From: Helicoverpa zea
Taxonomy: Eukaryota > Arthropoda > Insecta > Lepidoptera > Noctuidae
DNA length: 64,000 nt
Assembly: GCF_022581195.2 (NCBI RefSeq)
Contig: NC_061463.1
Coordinates: forward strand, 992,001 to 1,056,000
Direction of reading: 5' to 3'
Shown here: in pieces, positions 36,019-48,518 of the stretch
How positions within the stretch are numbered: the first letter of the stretch is position 1
Layout of the letters: each line of letters begins with the position of its first letter
The notes under the pieces: generated by a model
The model's database searches: none
Told to the model about the DNA's origin: nothing
Seen by the model: the letters and a program-made list of their open reading frames with translations, nothing else
Program-made: the position numbers and the translations under genes

Positions 36019-36117
36019 TTTTTTTGTTCAAGTATGAGCTGACACAATTATTTCTAAAATCCTGAAATAATCGTGAAACGTACTTAGGAAAGTAATTGAT
36101 ATAGAGAGTCTAGGTAT

Positions 36118-36182
36118 TGTCAAATCAAATCAAACACCTTTATTTTCATGCTGCATTGGCCAAAAGATATACCTATAGATCA
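36118..36182 (-). repeat. LINE 3' tail remnant
   Basis: TCAAATCAAATCAAACACCTTTATTTT is, on the minus strand, the end of a LINE 3' UTR with a (TTGATT)n-like tail. It is interrupted by the SINE at 36183. A similar tail is at 49760. Confidence 0.5.
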
Positions 36183-36609
36183 TCATCCTCCGAGCCTTTT
36201 CCCAATCATGATGGGGTCGGCTTCCAGTCTAACCGGATTCAGCTGAGTACCAGTGCTTTACAAGAAGCGACTGCCTATCTGACCTCCTCAACCCAGTTAC
36301 CCGCTCAACCCGATACCCCTTGGTTAGAATGGTGTCAGACTTACTGGCTTCTGACTACCTGTAACGACTGCCAAAGATGTTCAATGACAGCCGGGACCTA
36401 CAGTTTAACGTGCCATCCGAAACACAGCCAATGGTGTCTAAGATATACTTAGAAAGTACATACAAACTTAGAAAAGTTGCATTGGTACTTGCCTGACCTG
36501 GGATCGAACCCGCGCCCTCATACTCGAGAGGTTGGTCCTTTACCCACTAGGCCACCACGACTTTTTTCCATTTTCACCATGACTTTTTAAAAGATATACC
36601 TATAGATCA
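36162..36609 (-). mobile_element. Complete SINE (family B) with 21-bp target duplication
   Basis: The SINE (36183-36588) is flanked by a perfect 21-bp direct repeat (36162-36182 and 36589-36609). The minus-strand head has GTGGTGGCCTAGTGGG and the B box GGTTCGATCC (36501-36510 reversed). The 5' side carries about 28 extra bases (AAAAAGTCATGGTGAAAATG) before the tRNA-like head. The long duplication and near identity with the 34987 copy point to recent insertion. Confidence 0.9.
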
Positions 36610-37398
36610 CCTACATTCATATTTTTTGTTATTTCATTGTTCCGTTGAACGTTTCACTGTGATAAACGTTACATTAACTGCAGTAACTTGATAAACACAT
36701 TAAAATCCCTACATAAAACAGTCTGCAAAATAAACAAATTCGACCCATATTTTTCATAAACCCAAACAATCTTGCAGTAGCAATACCTACATAATTATTT
36801 TTATAAAAACCTAATCAACTCCTCAATTGATAATTCAGAAGTGTTCATAATGACTATTATCACATAAATGATTTCAATCATAAGGGAGATTATGCATCGA
36901 CCCACAATATAATGTTTTTGTTCCTATATTTATAATGAGGTGATCTTTAGAAATATCACGTAATGTAGGGTTTTTGTATTAACAGTTTTATAATAAACCA
37001 CTTTTTTAAATAAATGGTTGATTACGAACATTATTCTATTTTAGTTACGAATACCAATCTCGTGTCTTCATCTCTATTCATAGTTCAGTTTTTCCCTAAC
37101 TACTGTTTAGTATAACTATCTTTGTTAATTTTCCTGCTTCATTTGAATACAGTTGCTAGGTTAATCTTGGATTAACAAAAAAACCTTATTAACCTCTTAA
37201 AATTGGTATTCAACTATACATAAGTACCTAACACATACCCAACACAACTATGTAACATTGTTGATTTAAACCGGATATCAATTTAGAACATACTCTTAAG
37301 TTGAAATTTAATTTACCTTCCTATAACTTCAATCTTAGCTATTTTATTTAATCCTCATTTTTTTTTTTAATTAATTGACTCTTATCGACAAGTCACTT
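36610..37398. other. Unassigned AT-rich spacer
   Basis: No ORF, RNA or paired repeat was seen. Confidence 0.4.
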
Positions 37399-38517
37399 AA
37401 AGGAGATGGCCAAATTTTCATAGTAAAAAAACCCAGAATCGACCAAAAAATCCAGCCTGAAATCCATGGGGTATAGGAGCTATATCATATTTTCACAAAA
37501 TAGGTTATGTTGAATTTAGGTTGATTTTTAAGATTATTTACATCAAGGCACATAAAAACAAGGTATACTAACATTATACAAGCCAATAGTAATATCCCCA
37601 TAGTTACAGAGTTTGCCTGGAGATTAAAAGATCTTGATTTTGACCCCTTTCCATTGCACTATTGACATGAACCACTCCAGAAACGATTAAACACCGACCT
37701 TATCTACTTGGAGAGGTTTCCCAGCAATGTGCAACCTTCATAAACTGGCAAAGGTAAATAATAAAAAAAAACTATTATTAGGTGCATCGGCCCAGAAGTC
37801 AGTGATTTTATAAAAAGTTTTTTTATTATTATTATTGGCTCTTTAGTAACAAGTATAGTCGTCACTATCCGCATTAGTGGAAAGTTCTCGTCAATACAAA
37901 TAATATAAGCCCAAACACGAGGTAGTTTACATATTCAGTCATCGAGTTCCCTCGATCTTCTCTGCTCTTCATCATCAAGTCAACTTTAAACCTCCACTCT
38001 TGTATAGTGCTAATAGACATACAGCTGAGTGTCAAGTTTTTACCTTATGCACGCCTATAACTTTCGTAAGTTGCCCTCGATTTCTCAGGGTTTCCATCAT
38101 CAGATCCTGACCTGATGACTATGGGAATATGTATTTATAAATATGTATATATGTAGCTATATGTAGTTTATCAGTTGTGTTAGCACCCATAACACAAGTT
38201 AATTAATAACTTAGCGTGGGGCTAACCGACCGTGTGTGAAAAGGTGTCCCGACATCCCGACATCCCGACATTATCTGGGAAGTATACCCTATCAAACAAA
38301 AAAATATTTTTGCAAATCCCAAACTTCTAAAGAACAGCAAACAGTAAAGGAAAACATTTTCATAACCTAAATTCTTGATCGAAAAACCGTTATAAAAAGA
38401 GAACCCCATGGTTTTCGGATGATATGAAATACTTTTTTAAATCCACACATTATACTGAATCCAATGATACATGTGAAGTTTCTGTCGACTCTGGGTTTTT
38501 TTTTGGCCATCTCCTTT
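37399..38517. mobile_element. Non-autonomous DNA transposon with AAAGGAGATGGCC termini
   Basis: The left end (37399-37443) AAAGGAGATGGCC...AAACCCAGAATCGAC is the inverted counterpart of the right end (38484-38517) GTCGACTCTGGG...GGCCATCTCCTTT. The left arm has an extra insert of about 11 bases. The interior of about 1.0 kb lacks a transposase frame and includes three tandem CCCGACAT units (38248-38271). The target duplication is not clear, so the superfamily is open. Confidence 0.65.
38248..38271. repeat. Short tandem repeat (CCCGACAT)x3
   Basis: Three perfect copies of an 8-bp unit lie inside the TIR element. Confidence 0.8.
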
Positions 38518-41286
38518 CTGCATGATCTGCATAGTGCACATACCACAGTACATCGTGATAGAAACTGTCAATGCCAATGAATATGCATCGCTTTCAAAGT
38601 AATTTTATTTTCTATTCGGGAATTTCACTTCAAGAGAAAAACGCACCGATTTATTCGTCTAGTGTGTGCTTTACACAGAACTGTGTTACTAGGTAGGCGC
38701 CTGGTAGTATAATTAGCTTGTTTGTTACAAAGAGATCGATTTTGATTCATTAGCGTTAGTTAGACCTGACTTCACCGACAACATAGATAAACGTTACCTT
38801 ACTTGAAAGAATTGGTTACTGTGAATTTTCTAAGTAAACGGTTGTTTTAAGAAAAATGGACGTTTATTTTGTGGGTGAACTTTGACCTTAACCAAGTGCA
38901 TTTACGCGTAGTATGTTGTTGTTTTAGGCTGTATTTTATTTTATTTTGTGGTGTTTGTACTTTTGAATGCTGGATGACTCTATTACATGTTAAATAATTA
39001 TAATATAATATAAAATTATATAAAAAAAACATCCTAAAATTATATGCATTCGAACATATGAAAGCGTTTAAAACATTCCTCCTTAGCTACGTTTTGGATG
39101 GCAATGCCAATCTTTTGATTTGTTCCCATAAATCATAAGGTATGAATTTCATTTTTAGCCCCAAAACAATATTTAAAAGTAGTTTAGAATTAAATAATCA
39201 TTTTACAGCTGCAGTTTTATCTTCTCTTACAATTGCCCAGTAACCAACTACATTATTGTAAGATATGTCATCGTAATCTACTCTATTTAAAGTCTGTCAT
39301 TCACCATGACCGATGGTATACATGTAGAGCCTTTGTTTCACCCATTCATGGTCTATCCGATCTACTTACCGACAAAGAGGTGACATGGACCACCCAACCT
39401 CGACCATATTAGTAAGTCGAACCATATAGACAGTTTAATGTGGATAAGAACGTCCTTTTAATGGTTTGGCATTATGTTTTTTTACTGTTTATTGTGGTAA
39501 TTTTGTAATGACATTTGTCTCTTGCACAAATATGTAAATTGGTAATAAAATTACTTTTTTTACATCTTTATTGAAATTAATAAAGTGTTTCTTGATTAAC
39601 TTTTGTGTGGGTAAAATAAATCTTTTGCCATGTATTTCCTAAGGTTTTTTTTAGTATTTTATTGCAGCACTCATGCCAATTTGTTTTGCTTGTTACTTCA
39701 TTATTGGGAAATAAAAACATTTTATTTTTTATTTACCACTACTACCTACTCATTTTCTATGCAATGGTTAACGGTAAAATTAAAAAAATCCGTGTCAACT
39801 GAAAAATGTTTTCATTTGATTTTATTGAGTCTATAATTAATTTGTTTTACACTTACTAATAAATAAGTAAGTAAAGAAGTCTAGAACATTTTAAATAGTT
39901 ACCTAACTATTCATAATTATTAATGTCATATCCACACTACACTCACGCGCTACCATGTATATCATTGTAATTGGATTAAACGATTCTTTTTCTGTCATTG
40001 TTTCCTGGCGGTCATTGTTCTTGTTTGTTCGTCTGTCTGTTCCAACCGTGTGCTAATAAGCTAATGTGCTTCAATAATTCATGTAGATAACTCTGTAAGT
40101 AAATGTAAGGCGTAATGGACAGATTATGTTTGAACTGAATTTGGGTGTGGGTAAAAAATTGTAGCGGTGTTGTGATGTATTGGTTGGAACGGTGATGCTG
40201 TCGTGAGCTTCGAAGATGTGGATTTGTTTTAGGTGAAATATGGGTGTGTTGTTGATAGGCAGATTTTTTTTCGTGTTGAGTCTTGGCTTTCATTCATTTT
40301 GGGGATAGAAGTGGTGATGGAAATGTAACTTAAAAAATGAGGTGGGTGAAAAAAAAATATCTTGATGTTAAATAATAGATTTTATTTTGAAATATTAGGT
40401 ATATTATGCCGTAAATAAATTAATGACTATAGGCTTATATGTCACTGACATCGTAAAAGAAGCTTGGTACTAAGAATACAGTGACAGTAATAGCTACTAT
40501 CGATGCTACTGCTTATTGAAACCAAATTCTCAAACACATGCAAAAATTCCATCAACAGAATCAGAATTTCTCACGCCCACAGTGAACAGTTAACTGAACC
40601 TCGTAAATTCATCGACTTACGAACTAATCGTACAACTGAGGCCAATTAGAACTAACTCGCACCTACCGATCAATTTCTACCCAATATACAATTTGTGCCC
40701 ACCATAAGCACTGGGTTGGCCCACTGGGTATAAATTTCGCGAAATTGGACACTGGATCACGTCATAAATTTCGATATTAAAGTTTTCGGGCGTCGACAAT
40801 GATTGCATGAACTAAGAGTTTTCTTTATGGTTAAGTTGGCACTTTATACTCTCATTATAATGGTTGTCTGTAATTTTGATGCCGATGGGTTCGATTCCCG
40901 GCGGTTGACCTAGTTGAGTTAAGGTCTTTCACTTTTTATTAAATTTTTTGGAAGGCGTTTTTTTTGTGTCAAACTTATTAATTTTTTTGTTCAAATTGTT
41001 TGCTCTCGAAAGACTGTGTGGGTAATTGTAAAATTACCTTTCTTCGAGTTGAAATTCAATATTTTTTTGTTTCTCAATTAAAATGTTGAAAAAAACCGTT
41101 ACGACTACGTGATATATTATGAAATGAGTAAACTAAAGACGATTGTTATTATCTTGTAATGTATATTTATTGTTCACAGATATGACAGCATTGATTACAA
41201 CACAAAAACCTTAAAATGCCACCTTATATAAACAAAGAACATATAAAATTCACTTAACTCAAAAGTAATATTCATTATTTTAAACG
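38518..41286. other. Gene-free stretch
   Basis: A lone B box, GGTTCGATTCC (40888-40898), in a tRNA-like context GGGTTCGATTCCCGGCGG marks a small SINE or tRNA relic. The 93-codon minus-strand frame (40012-40293) is rich in His, Gln and Thr and shows no domain. Nothing else is supported. Confidence 0.4.
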
Positions 41287-41394
41287 TGTACAGTAGACTG
41301 CACATCAGTGGTAACTGTCATGCACCTTAACTCAATAGTAATAAGTACGATTTTCCTATAAAACTGTTACCACTGACCTGAAGTTGACTGTACA
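41287..41394. mobile_element. Hairpin MITE of 108 bp
   Basis: The two 29-bp ends (41287-41315 and 41366-41394) begin TGTACAGT and end CAGTGGTAAC, with 24 of 29 positions pairing. Only 50 bp separate them. The short size and imperfect arms are typical of a miniature inverted-repeat element. The target duplication is not certain. Confidence 0.7.
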
Positions 41395-41565
41395 TAATAA
41401 TTTATTAAAAAATATCAACCGTAAAGTATTTTTATGATAATAATTATTCGAGTGAAAAAATCATACTCTCTCGATATTATGATAATCGGATACCATCTTC
41501 ATCATCAGGTACGCAATTATTGGTGTCATTAATATTTCATTGTTCGTGCTGATATCTCGATTCAT

Positions 41566-42167
41566 ATCGATTCGAATATTTGTAATCGATACTTTTTGTT
41601 TCATGAATATTGAATTGTGTGACTTTCTCACAGTCACTGAAAGACTTATTACAAATGCTTATTTATATGATTAAATAATTTTAATAATTTTCAGTAAGTA
41701 TGTAGATTATGATCCCATGCTTAGGGTAAATTAAGGCTAACTCGTACGTAGTGCGATGAATCAATAACTAATAGGTACCACTTTGATATCATCTATTCCT
41801 CTAATATAATTCTCTGATATAATTTTAAAACCAATCTAAAATCAATTTAGACAATCAACAGTAATCGATGCAATTTTATTTTTTTCAAATGATCTCTCAA
41901 TTACAAGTTCCGAAATATAATCTGAATTTAAAAATTAATTTCGTTTCATACCATCATTAATTACTCTAAAAGAGAAACCAATTAGGCTGCAAATATTAAT
42001 ATTTCAATCGATATTTCACTTAAACAGAATCGATGTAAGACAGAAATGTGGTAAAAAAGTTCCGCTTTCTCTCTGAATAAATTAGTCAGACCGATGTATC
42101 ATATCGATCAAGCGGTCGACTTTAAAACAAATAAATCATCGGTGTTGAGCACAATAAATCAATCGAT
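41566..42167. promoter_or_regulatory. Cluster of ATCGAT motifs
   Basis: Seven exact ATCGAT sites occur at 41566, 41585, 41864, 42007, 42029, 42103 and 42162, with further near matches (CTCGATT, TTCGATT) around them. In flies, ATCGAT-type sites are bound by DREF and BEAF-32. Transfer of that role to this species is inference; the cluster is seen directly. Confidence 0.35.
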
Positions 42168-45137
42168 TCATAGCACTGATCCAATTCGATTCATCTCTCG
42201 ATTGGAGCGAATCGGTTGGAACAATCGTAAGTATAGAGCGTTTATGAATAATTCGCGTATGGTAATAATTGAATGATTTATGTCTGTGGTTTGTACGTAG
42301 TAGTTCAGGGAACTGCTTAGCAAATTGCCTGTGTAGGTATGTATGAGAATTTAGTTTAAAGATAGTCTTTATTCGATTGTTGGGGAAAGTGTTATAAATA
42401 TCACCTGCTATAATTTAGGTCACTTACTTAATAATGTACTTGTCCTATGTGATACACAGCGATTGTTTACCTATTGTGTCCGCATCGTGGACAGTGAAGT
42501 GGTTAAGCTATAATATGATATCTATCACTAACTAACCGAAGTCAGCGCAAAGCTACCGAAATTACTTTCCCATTACCTACTATTAACAACATTGAGATCT
42601 ATAAATTCAAAAGTCAGAAAGGCCTAACTGTGTCAAGGGTTTAACGGGTTGCTCACATAACTAGATACAAGATATTTGGGAAAAGTCTCAGCAGAAGACC
42701 TATAAATGAACCATTTACTCGTCAATTTAAAATCTTCACGACCCAGAACTACTCATCATAACTAGACGAGGTATATCCCAACGCCTCAACACTCATTCCA
42801 ACATTACAACACAGATTATAAAAAGAATCAGTATTGTTAGTGCGTGCGTCCATTGTCTACTTGCGCCTACGCAGCTCCAGATAAATTATTAATAGTGAAT
42901 TTGTAATGAATTGTAGATCAAGCGGGGGTAGACGGGACGGTGTTTTGATTTCGCTTGAGTGATGGCTGTGGATCATGTACCGTTTCGTAGAATGATGGTC
43001 TAGATTGGATTTGAAGGGAGTTGATTGGCTGGCTTAAAGTTGCAACTTAAAACATCACCACTTTATTTTATCAGACGTGGTATCAGTTAATAATTCAATA
43101 AAACGTTAGTTTTATAATAACAAAACAATTATATTAACTAACTTTCGTAAAGGTATACTAGATACTTCTGCTCATGATAATACAGGATTTAGGATTTTTT
43201 TGCCCAAGTTTCAAGAGTCGTACCAATTTTCACAGCTTTATAATATTATAACCGAATTAAAGATCTAACTTAAGGACCAATCCAAAATATGATTTTAAAC
43301 ATAAAGTATTAACTACAGACATAATCTATTGATCCATTTATATTTCCTGTCAAACAAAAATTTGTCCTGTCTACAATAATTAGTGTTTGCATGTGTCTAG
43401 CGAGCACGGTTAGTCACCGTGCGACAATGACGGTGTTTGTTACAGTGCCTGAGATATCGCCTCTATAAGGTATTTAGTTCGACACCGGTTAAATATACCC
43501 TAAGTTTCTTGTAGTTATTTGTATGTTATTTGCTGTAGAGTGACATGCTGGTTAGCGTTTGCTTATAATTTCAGCGTTTATGTAGATTTCATATTTCATA
43601 AAATGTTTGTTCAATAAGGCTGCCTGGATACGTTTAAAATTTGAAGATCCTTAGTTAAAATTTTCAACTTTTCTGAGATTTATTTTATTAATGGCAAAGG
43701 GCAAAGCATACTTCGACAGCCCGACTTTGTTACCGCGCCCTTATACTCTACACAGCTCTAGAACTAAAATTTGATTTAACAGGAATGATATTTAACCAAC
43801 TCTTACATATCTGGGAAAATTCAAAGCTAGTTCATATTCAATGCAACCAAAATAACTGTGTCAGTAAAATTGATACACATAAATAGGAAGGGCTTTTAAT
43901 CTACGCTTTCCCAAACATTAACACATGACTTCTTTTTACAAGAAAGTATGTGACAATAATATCCTTACTCCCGTAATCTCAACACATACTTCATACAATG
44001 TTGACATCGTCATCCAACAAATGGTTGAGATTAGAATCAATAGCCCATAACTGAGTAATAAATAAAGATTTTTTCTACAAACCTTGCTTAGAAATATATG
44101 GGACTGCCAACAAATCATGGTATTGTGAAGTTAGTATTGAGACGGAGATTTTAGATTTATTTCTGTTACGTATGGGGTACAAAGATTTTGGGAATGTATT
44201 GTGGAAGTGGTAAAATGGAGCGTGGTTTGTTATAGGTGTAAGGCGCAGTTATAAATGTATTAGTAAATGTATGTTATGAATCGATTTTAAAGGAGAGTAC
44301 TGTGAAATAGAAAACTGTTTCTGAATTTACTCTTACTATTTCGAAAATTGAGGTATAATAAAAAAAGCTTCTTTTTCCAAGCAAGGTAATAGATTTCCAA
44401 AAAATTCTAATATTTTTTGAAACACAACACTAAGCTCAAAGCTTTTCTTATCCTAGGATATTTAGTTCAAGCTCATCCAGTAGGTACCTATGTTTTCTAA
44501 CAAAATATCTTTGTCGGCAAACTTCATAAATGTCAAAATATTTTCGACCCTCACTATTACGGGTTAACTAGGGTGGCAACCGTTTGTAGGGCATTGCTCC
44601 TAATTTTATTTATGTACCGTGATCTCTCGATATTCAACCAAAGGATGCTCTTTATAAACTTTTCTACAAATTTACTTTTATCCGAATTTGAACCTTAACT
44701 CTTTGCTATAAGGTTGCATTGTTCTTTTCAGCACGTAAGATGTAAGTTGGTGAGCAGCACAGGGTGTCCATAAATTTCGCTTTGAGCACAGAATTGTAAC
44801 AATCGATATGTTTTAAAAACTACTTATTGTGATTTAGAGGGCGCGTCAAATGTATTGACAATTTGTTCAGGGCATTTAACAAGAATTTAATATACTTTTA
44901 CTATATTTAAAGCTACTTGGAAAAAAACAGAGCGACTTTCTTTAAGAGTCATTTATTTTAGGGGACTGAATTTATGAGATTGAAAATGGTTACGCTGATT
45001 TAGTTGTTAAGCAGCTGTTCTTGAGAAAAAATATAATACAAAAAATGAATAAGCAGAGAACTTAAGATTATTTTACTCTTTAAATTCTAATTGCTATCTT
45101 CATAATAATATCCCTCAGGATCGATCGAGTTCGAGAA
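42168..45137. other. Gene-free stretch
   Basis: No exon or complete repeat could be defended. Short frames such as 43936-44118 (minus) have no domain. Confidence 0.4.
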
Positions 45138-45250
45138 CAGGGATTGAGGTTGAGGAGATCAGACAGGCAGTCGCTCCATGTCAAATCCTGGTACTCAGCT
45201 GCTTCTAGTGAAACTGAATACTGACCGCAACATAGTTGGGAAAAGGTAGT
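45138..45250 (+). mobile_element. SINE family B, 3' part only
   Basis: It runs from CAGGGATTGAGGTTGAGGAG through CAGTCGCTCCATGTCAAATC to GCAACATAGTTGGGAAAAGG, the distal half of the family. The head is missing. Confidence 0.65.
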
Positions 45251-45328
45251 GCAATTGAATTTATTTTGAAACGTTAGAAAGCTAGCCATATATAGAAATA
45301 TATCGATAGGTTTTTCGTTAGCAATTAA

Positions 45329-45520
45329 TCTATACTAATATTATAAAGAGGAAAACTTTGTTTGTTTGTAATGGATAAACTCAAAAACTACTGGACCGAT
45401 TTTAAATATTCTTTCACCATTAGAAAGCTATATTATCTGCGAGTAACATAGGCTATATTTTATCACGGTGCGGGCAGTAGCTCCCACGGGGCGCGGGTGA
45501 AACCGCGGGAAAACGGCTAG
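45329..45520 (+). mobile_element. Lep1-type Helitron, full length
   Basis: It starts TCTATACTAATATTATAAAG directly after a host A (45328) and ends AAACGGCTAG before a host T (45521). A perfect 5-bp stem CGCGG...CCGCG (about 45492-45507) precedes the CTAG end by about 10 bases. These are the three structural hallmarks of a Helitron. Length is 192 bp, with no Rep/helicase frame. Confidence 0.85.
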
Positions 45521-48270
45521 TTTATAATAATAAAATAATTCATAAAAATACTCTACTTAATCTATCAACTTAAACCACTATCATATCTACCCAACCTAAT
45601 AACTCCCTAACTTGACTAACTAAAACCCGTACAGTTCAGTTCAAATCTTAATAGCTGACGTGATTGGCACATATAAACAAACAGACGAAGTGTTTAGCGC
45701 ATTAGTCACCGGAACACTGCAGATAATATTATGCTAATGAGGGTAGACTGAAGTAAATCATGGCTCGGCCAAGGTTTTAGTAAGGAGAATGTACTTCTAG
45801 TTAAATAGTCGGTTTTGGTATTATTTTGGTTAGCGTAAAGGTTCAACAAGGTAGGGTAGGTCTACATGATTAGGGCTTTTTATGTAATCTATTTGTACTT
45901 CCAATAAATCTGACTTAATAGTTAGAATTAATGGCTGCATATACATATATGCCACAAACTTTTCAAAGGAAGTAGAATGTGTAATTTTAATTTGATGTTT
46001 TTAGCTAGTTCTTAGTGTCATGTTTTTAAATTAACAATTGTCTTATAAATATATTGTTCAACCTCCATCTAAATTCACGAGATAACCAGCCAATTTAAAA
46101 GTTGAGACTTAAAAGAATTGACTAATCTTCTAATCATCTCCATGCTTACCAACACCATCTATCTTCCACCTCTCAAAACAATTTTCAATTACGCCCCAAC
46201 CTACACATCACGCTTACCAACTAAAACAGTATCAAATTAAGACTAATATCTTGTACCCAGCAACATCACTATCGACTCCGGCGCACCGCCCACGCGTCGC
46301 GCTTATGCGCCGTGTTACGCAAACGTTGACACCTAGATCAATGCGCGCGCGCCGAATACAGTATTATTTTAGATCCATTTGAATGACAACGTGTGAATGG
46401 TTTGGGAACTGCTGAACTAAGGTATAGGCTGCAGTTGATCCTTATTTTCCAATGAGTTCATTGTCATCCTACAAATAGAAACTCTTAAAAGCTGCTATCA
46501 ATAACAGAGTAACATTTGCAACTTTATCTTATCTTCAGTTTCTCTTAGGAAAGATAGATCTTTAAAACAAAATGCAGTTTCATAAAAGAAATCTTTTACT
46601 AAAGGCCTTCTAGGGGTCGATACAACTGGACATTTTAATAAACAAACTAAGAGTTGTCTTCTTATGTATCGAAGTGTATCATCTGTCTTCTGTGCTATAA
46701 ACCATAAGAAGTAAAAGCACTATGAATTATTCTAAAAGACGTACAATTTAGTTTAATAAGATTATTGTAGAGAGAGGACTAGACATAATTTGATTATCAC
46801 GTAAGTGGAATAGAGCAAAAAAATTACCATAATTTTACTTTGCACATAACTGGAACCATTTCACATAGCAAAAACTTGAAACAGTAATAAAGTCGGATAA
46901 AGTTTTATGCCCAAACACAATAGTAGCAAAAACAGCAATAAGCAATAACCATTGAACCCATTGATGAATGCTTACTGGTACAAGATAATCTAGCGTTAGT
47001 AAAAACTAAGATATTTCAGCTAACGAACCTGTATTGTGCGATATGGATCCGTGGTAAAATCGAAGTGCAAGTGGAAAGCAAATGGCGAGAAATTCAACAC
47101 CGGGAACATTCTTTGTAACATGGTTAGTCATTATGTTGTGTATGATGATGAAATTCGTTGCATCAGTAATGATGAACTGCGCATCTCAGTGACATTTTCG
47201 TTATGCAAACAAAAGACGTGCTATCCTTCGAAGTTATGACTTATCTATCTACGCTGTAAAGGTATGTATTTGTAATGTAATCAAAAACAAGTATGTAATT
47301 CAATTCAGACTCCGTTTTTATAACATTGAGTAAGTAAAATTTTCTGCATAATTAATAGTGCCATGAACCTATTCAGTATGGATGACGATAGTATTTATTC
47401 TAGAAAAGTGATGACTACTTATTTCTTTCCTCTAGCAGCATATGGTACAATGTTTTTTTCTAAGTAACTACTAATTTACAGAATCGCAATGTCTCTTAAC
47501 TTATACCACCACCATACAAATCCGAGCAAAATCGAAGTACCACGCAACAATAGGGCGTCCTCAATACAAAATTGACAATAGTCGGAGTGAGCAGAAGCAA
47601 ATTTATCACCTTCTGTTCTTGCAAAACGCTGTCAAATACACTGTGACTAAATTGATGAAAAACGCCGCTGTGTTCACTGGCTGCTTCCATTGAAGAAGAT
47701 AGTATACACAATATGTGGGCTTTATTCAATAATGCGAATTTACATTTACAATACTTATTTTTTTATTTAGTTGCTAGGCTTGTTGTCAAAAGTTCAAGTT
47801 AATTGTATCGTAATCGAACTGTTAAACGCAAGTTTAATGTACCAATATCATCATCATCAAGATTAAAGAGTACGAAAGAAGAAAACATGCCTATTCTTGT
47901 TGTCTGTTCTGAATCTATACTGGTTAGTCGTGTCGCAATCGAATTTGCTATAGGCCTCTAACACGTTGGTTTAAAAATGTGTTAAAATAAATCTCTTGTT
48001 GTTATTCATGTATTATTTTGTCTCTAAAACATGCGTACATCTTATTACAATAGTCTTATCAATATTAAAATACGTCCAAATTGGAAAACAACGAGGTGAA
48101 GAGAATCCTTACAAAACTACACAGACTTATCAGGATGTTGAATATAGAGTAAAAATATAAATGTACCACAGATACTAAACAAAATGATGCCAAGAAATGT
48201 TGACGACTGCAGATGTAAAATTGTTACTTACTAACTCTTACTAGTATGCGTACTAATAGTGTTTTGATAT
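45521..48270. other. Gene-free stretch
   Basis: A short CpG-rich island lies at 46270-46355 (GGCGCACCGCCCACGCGTCGC). No ORF-bearing exon or structured repeat was found. Confidence 0.4.
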
Positions 48271-48518
48271 TACTATACTCCATTTAAAATAACATTAGAC
48301 ATTTAAGTAAGCCTTTTTTACTGTTTGTTCAACCGATTTTGACTTCTATTCCGTAGACAAAAGAACGGAATTGAAAGCAAAATAGTGGTTACAATACCAA
48401 GTATTTACTGCAGCCGCCATTAATCATATTACTAAAGCAATAGAAGTCAAAATCGGTTGAACAAACAGTAAAAAAGGTTTACTTAAATTTCTAATGTTAT
48501 TTTGAATGGAGTATAGTA
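48271..48518. mobile_element. Tc1/mariner-type MITE with 78-bp inverted ends
   Basis: The ends 48273-48350 and 48439-48516 are near-perfect inverted repeats starting CTATACTCCATT and including CAACCGATTTTGACTTC. TA flanks both sides (48271-48272 and 48517-48518), the Tc1/mariner target. The interior of 88 bp has no frame. The arms differ at only a few positions, so the copy is fairly young. Confidence 0.8.

Noticed and set aside
35621..36031. 136-codon open frame on the minus strand
   Set aside because: Its first part overlaps a Lep1-type Helitron (35856-36018), and no domain or start context is present. Best read as chance.
40012..40293. 93-codon open frame on the minus strand
   Set aside because: It is low-complexity (His, Gln, Thr, Ser) and has no domain or neighbouring exon.
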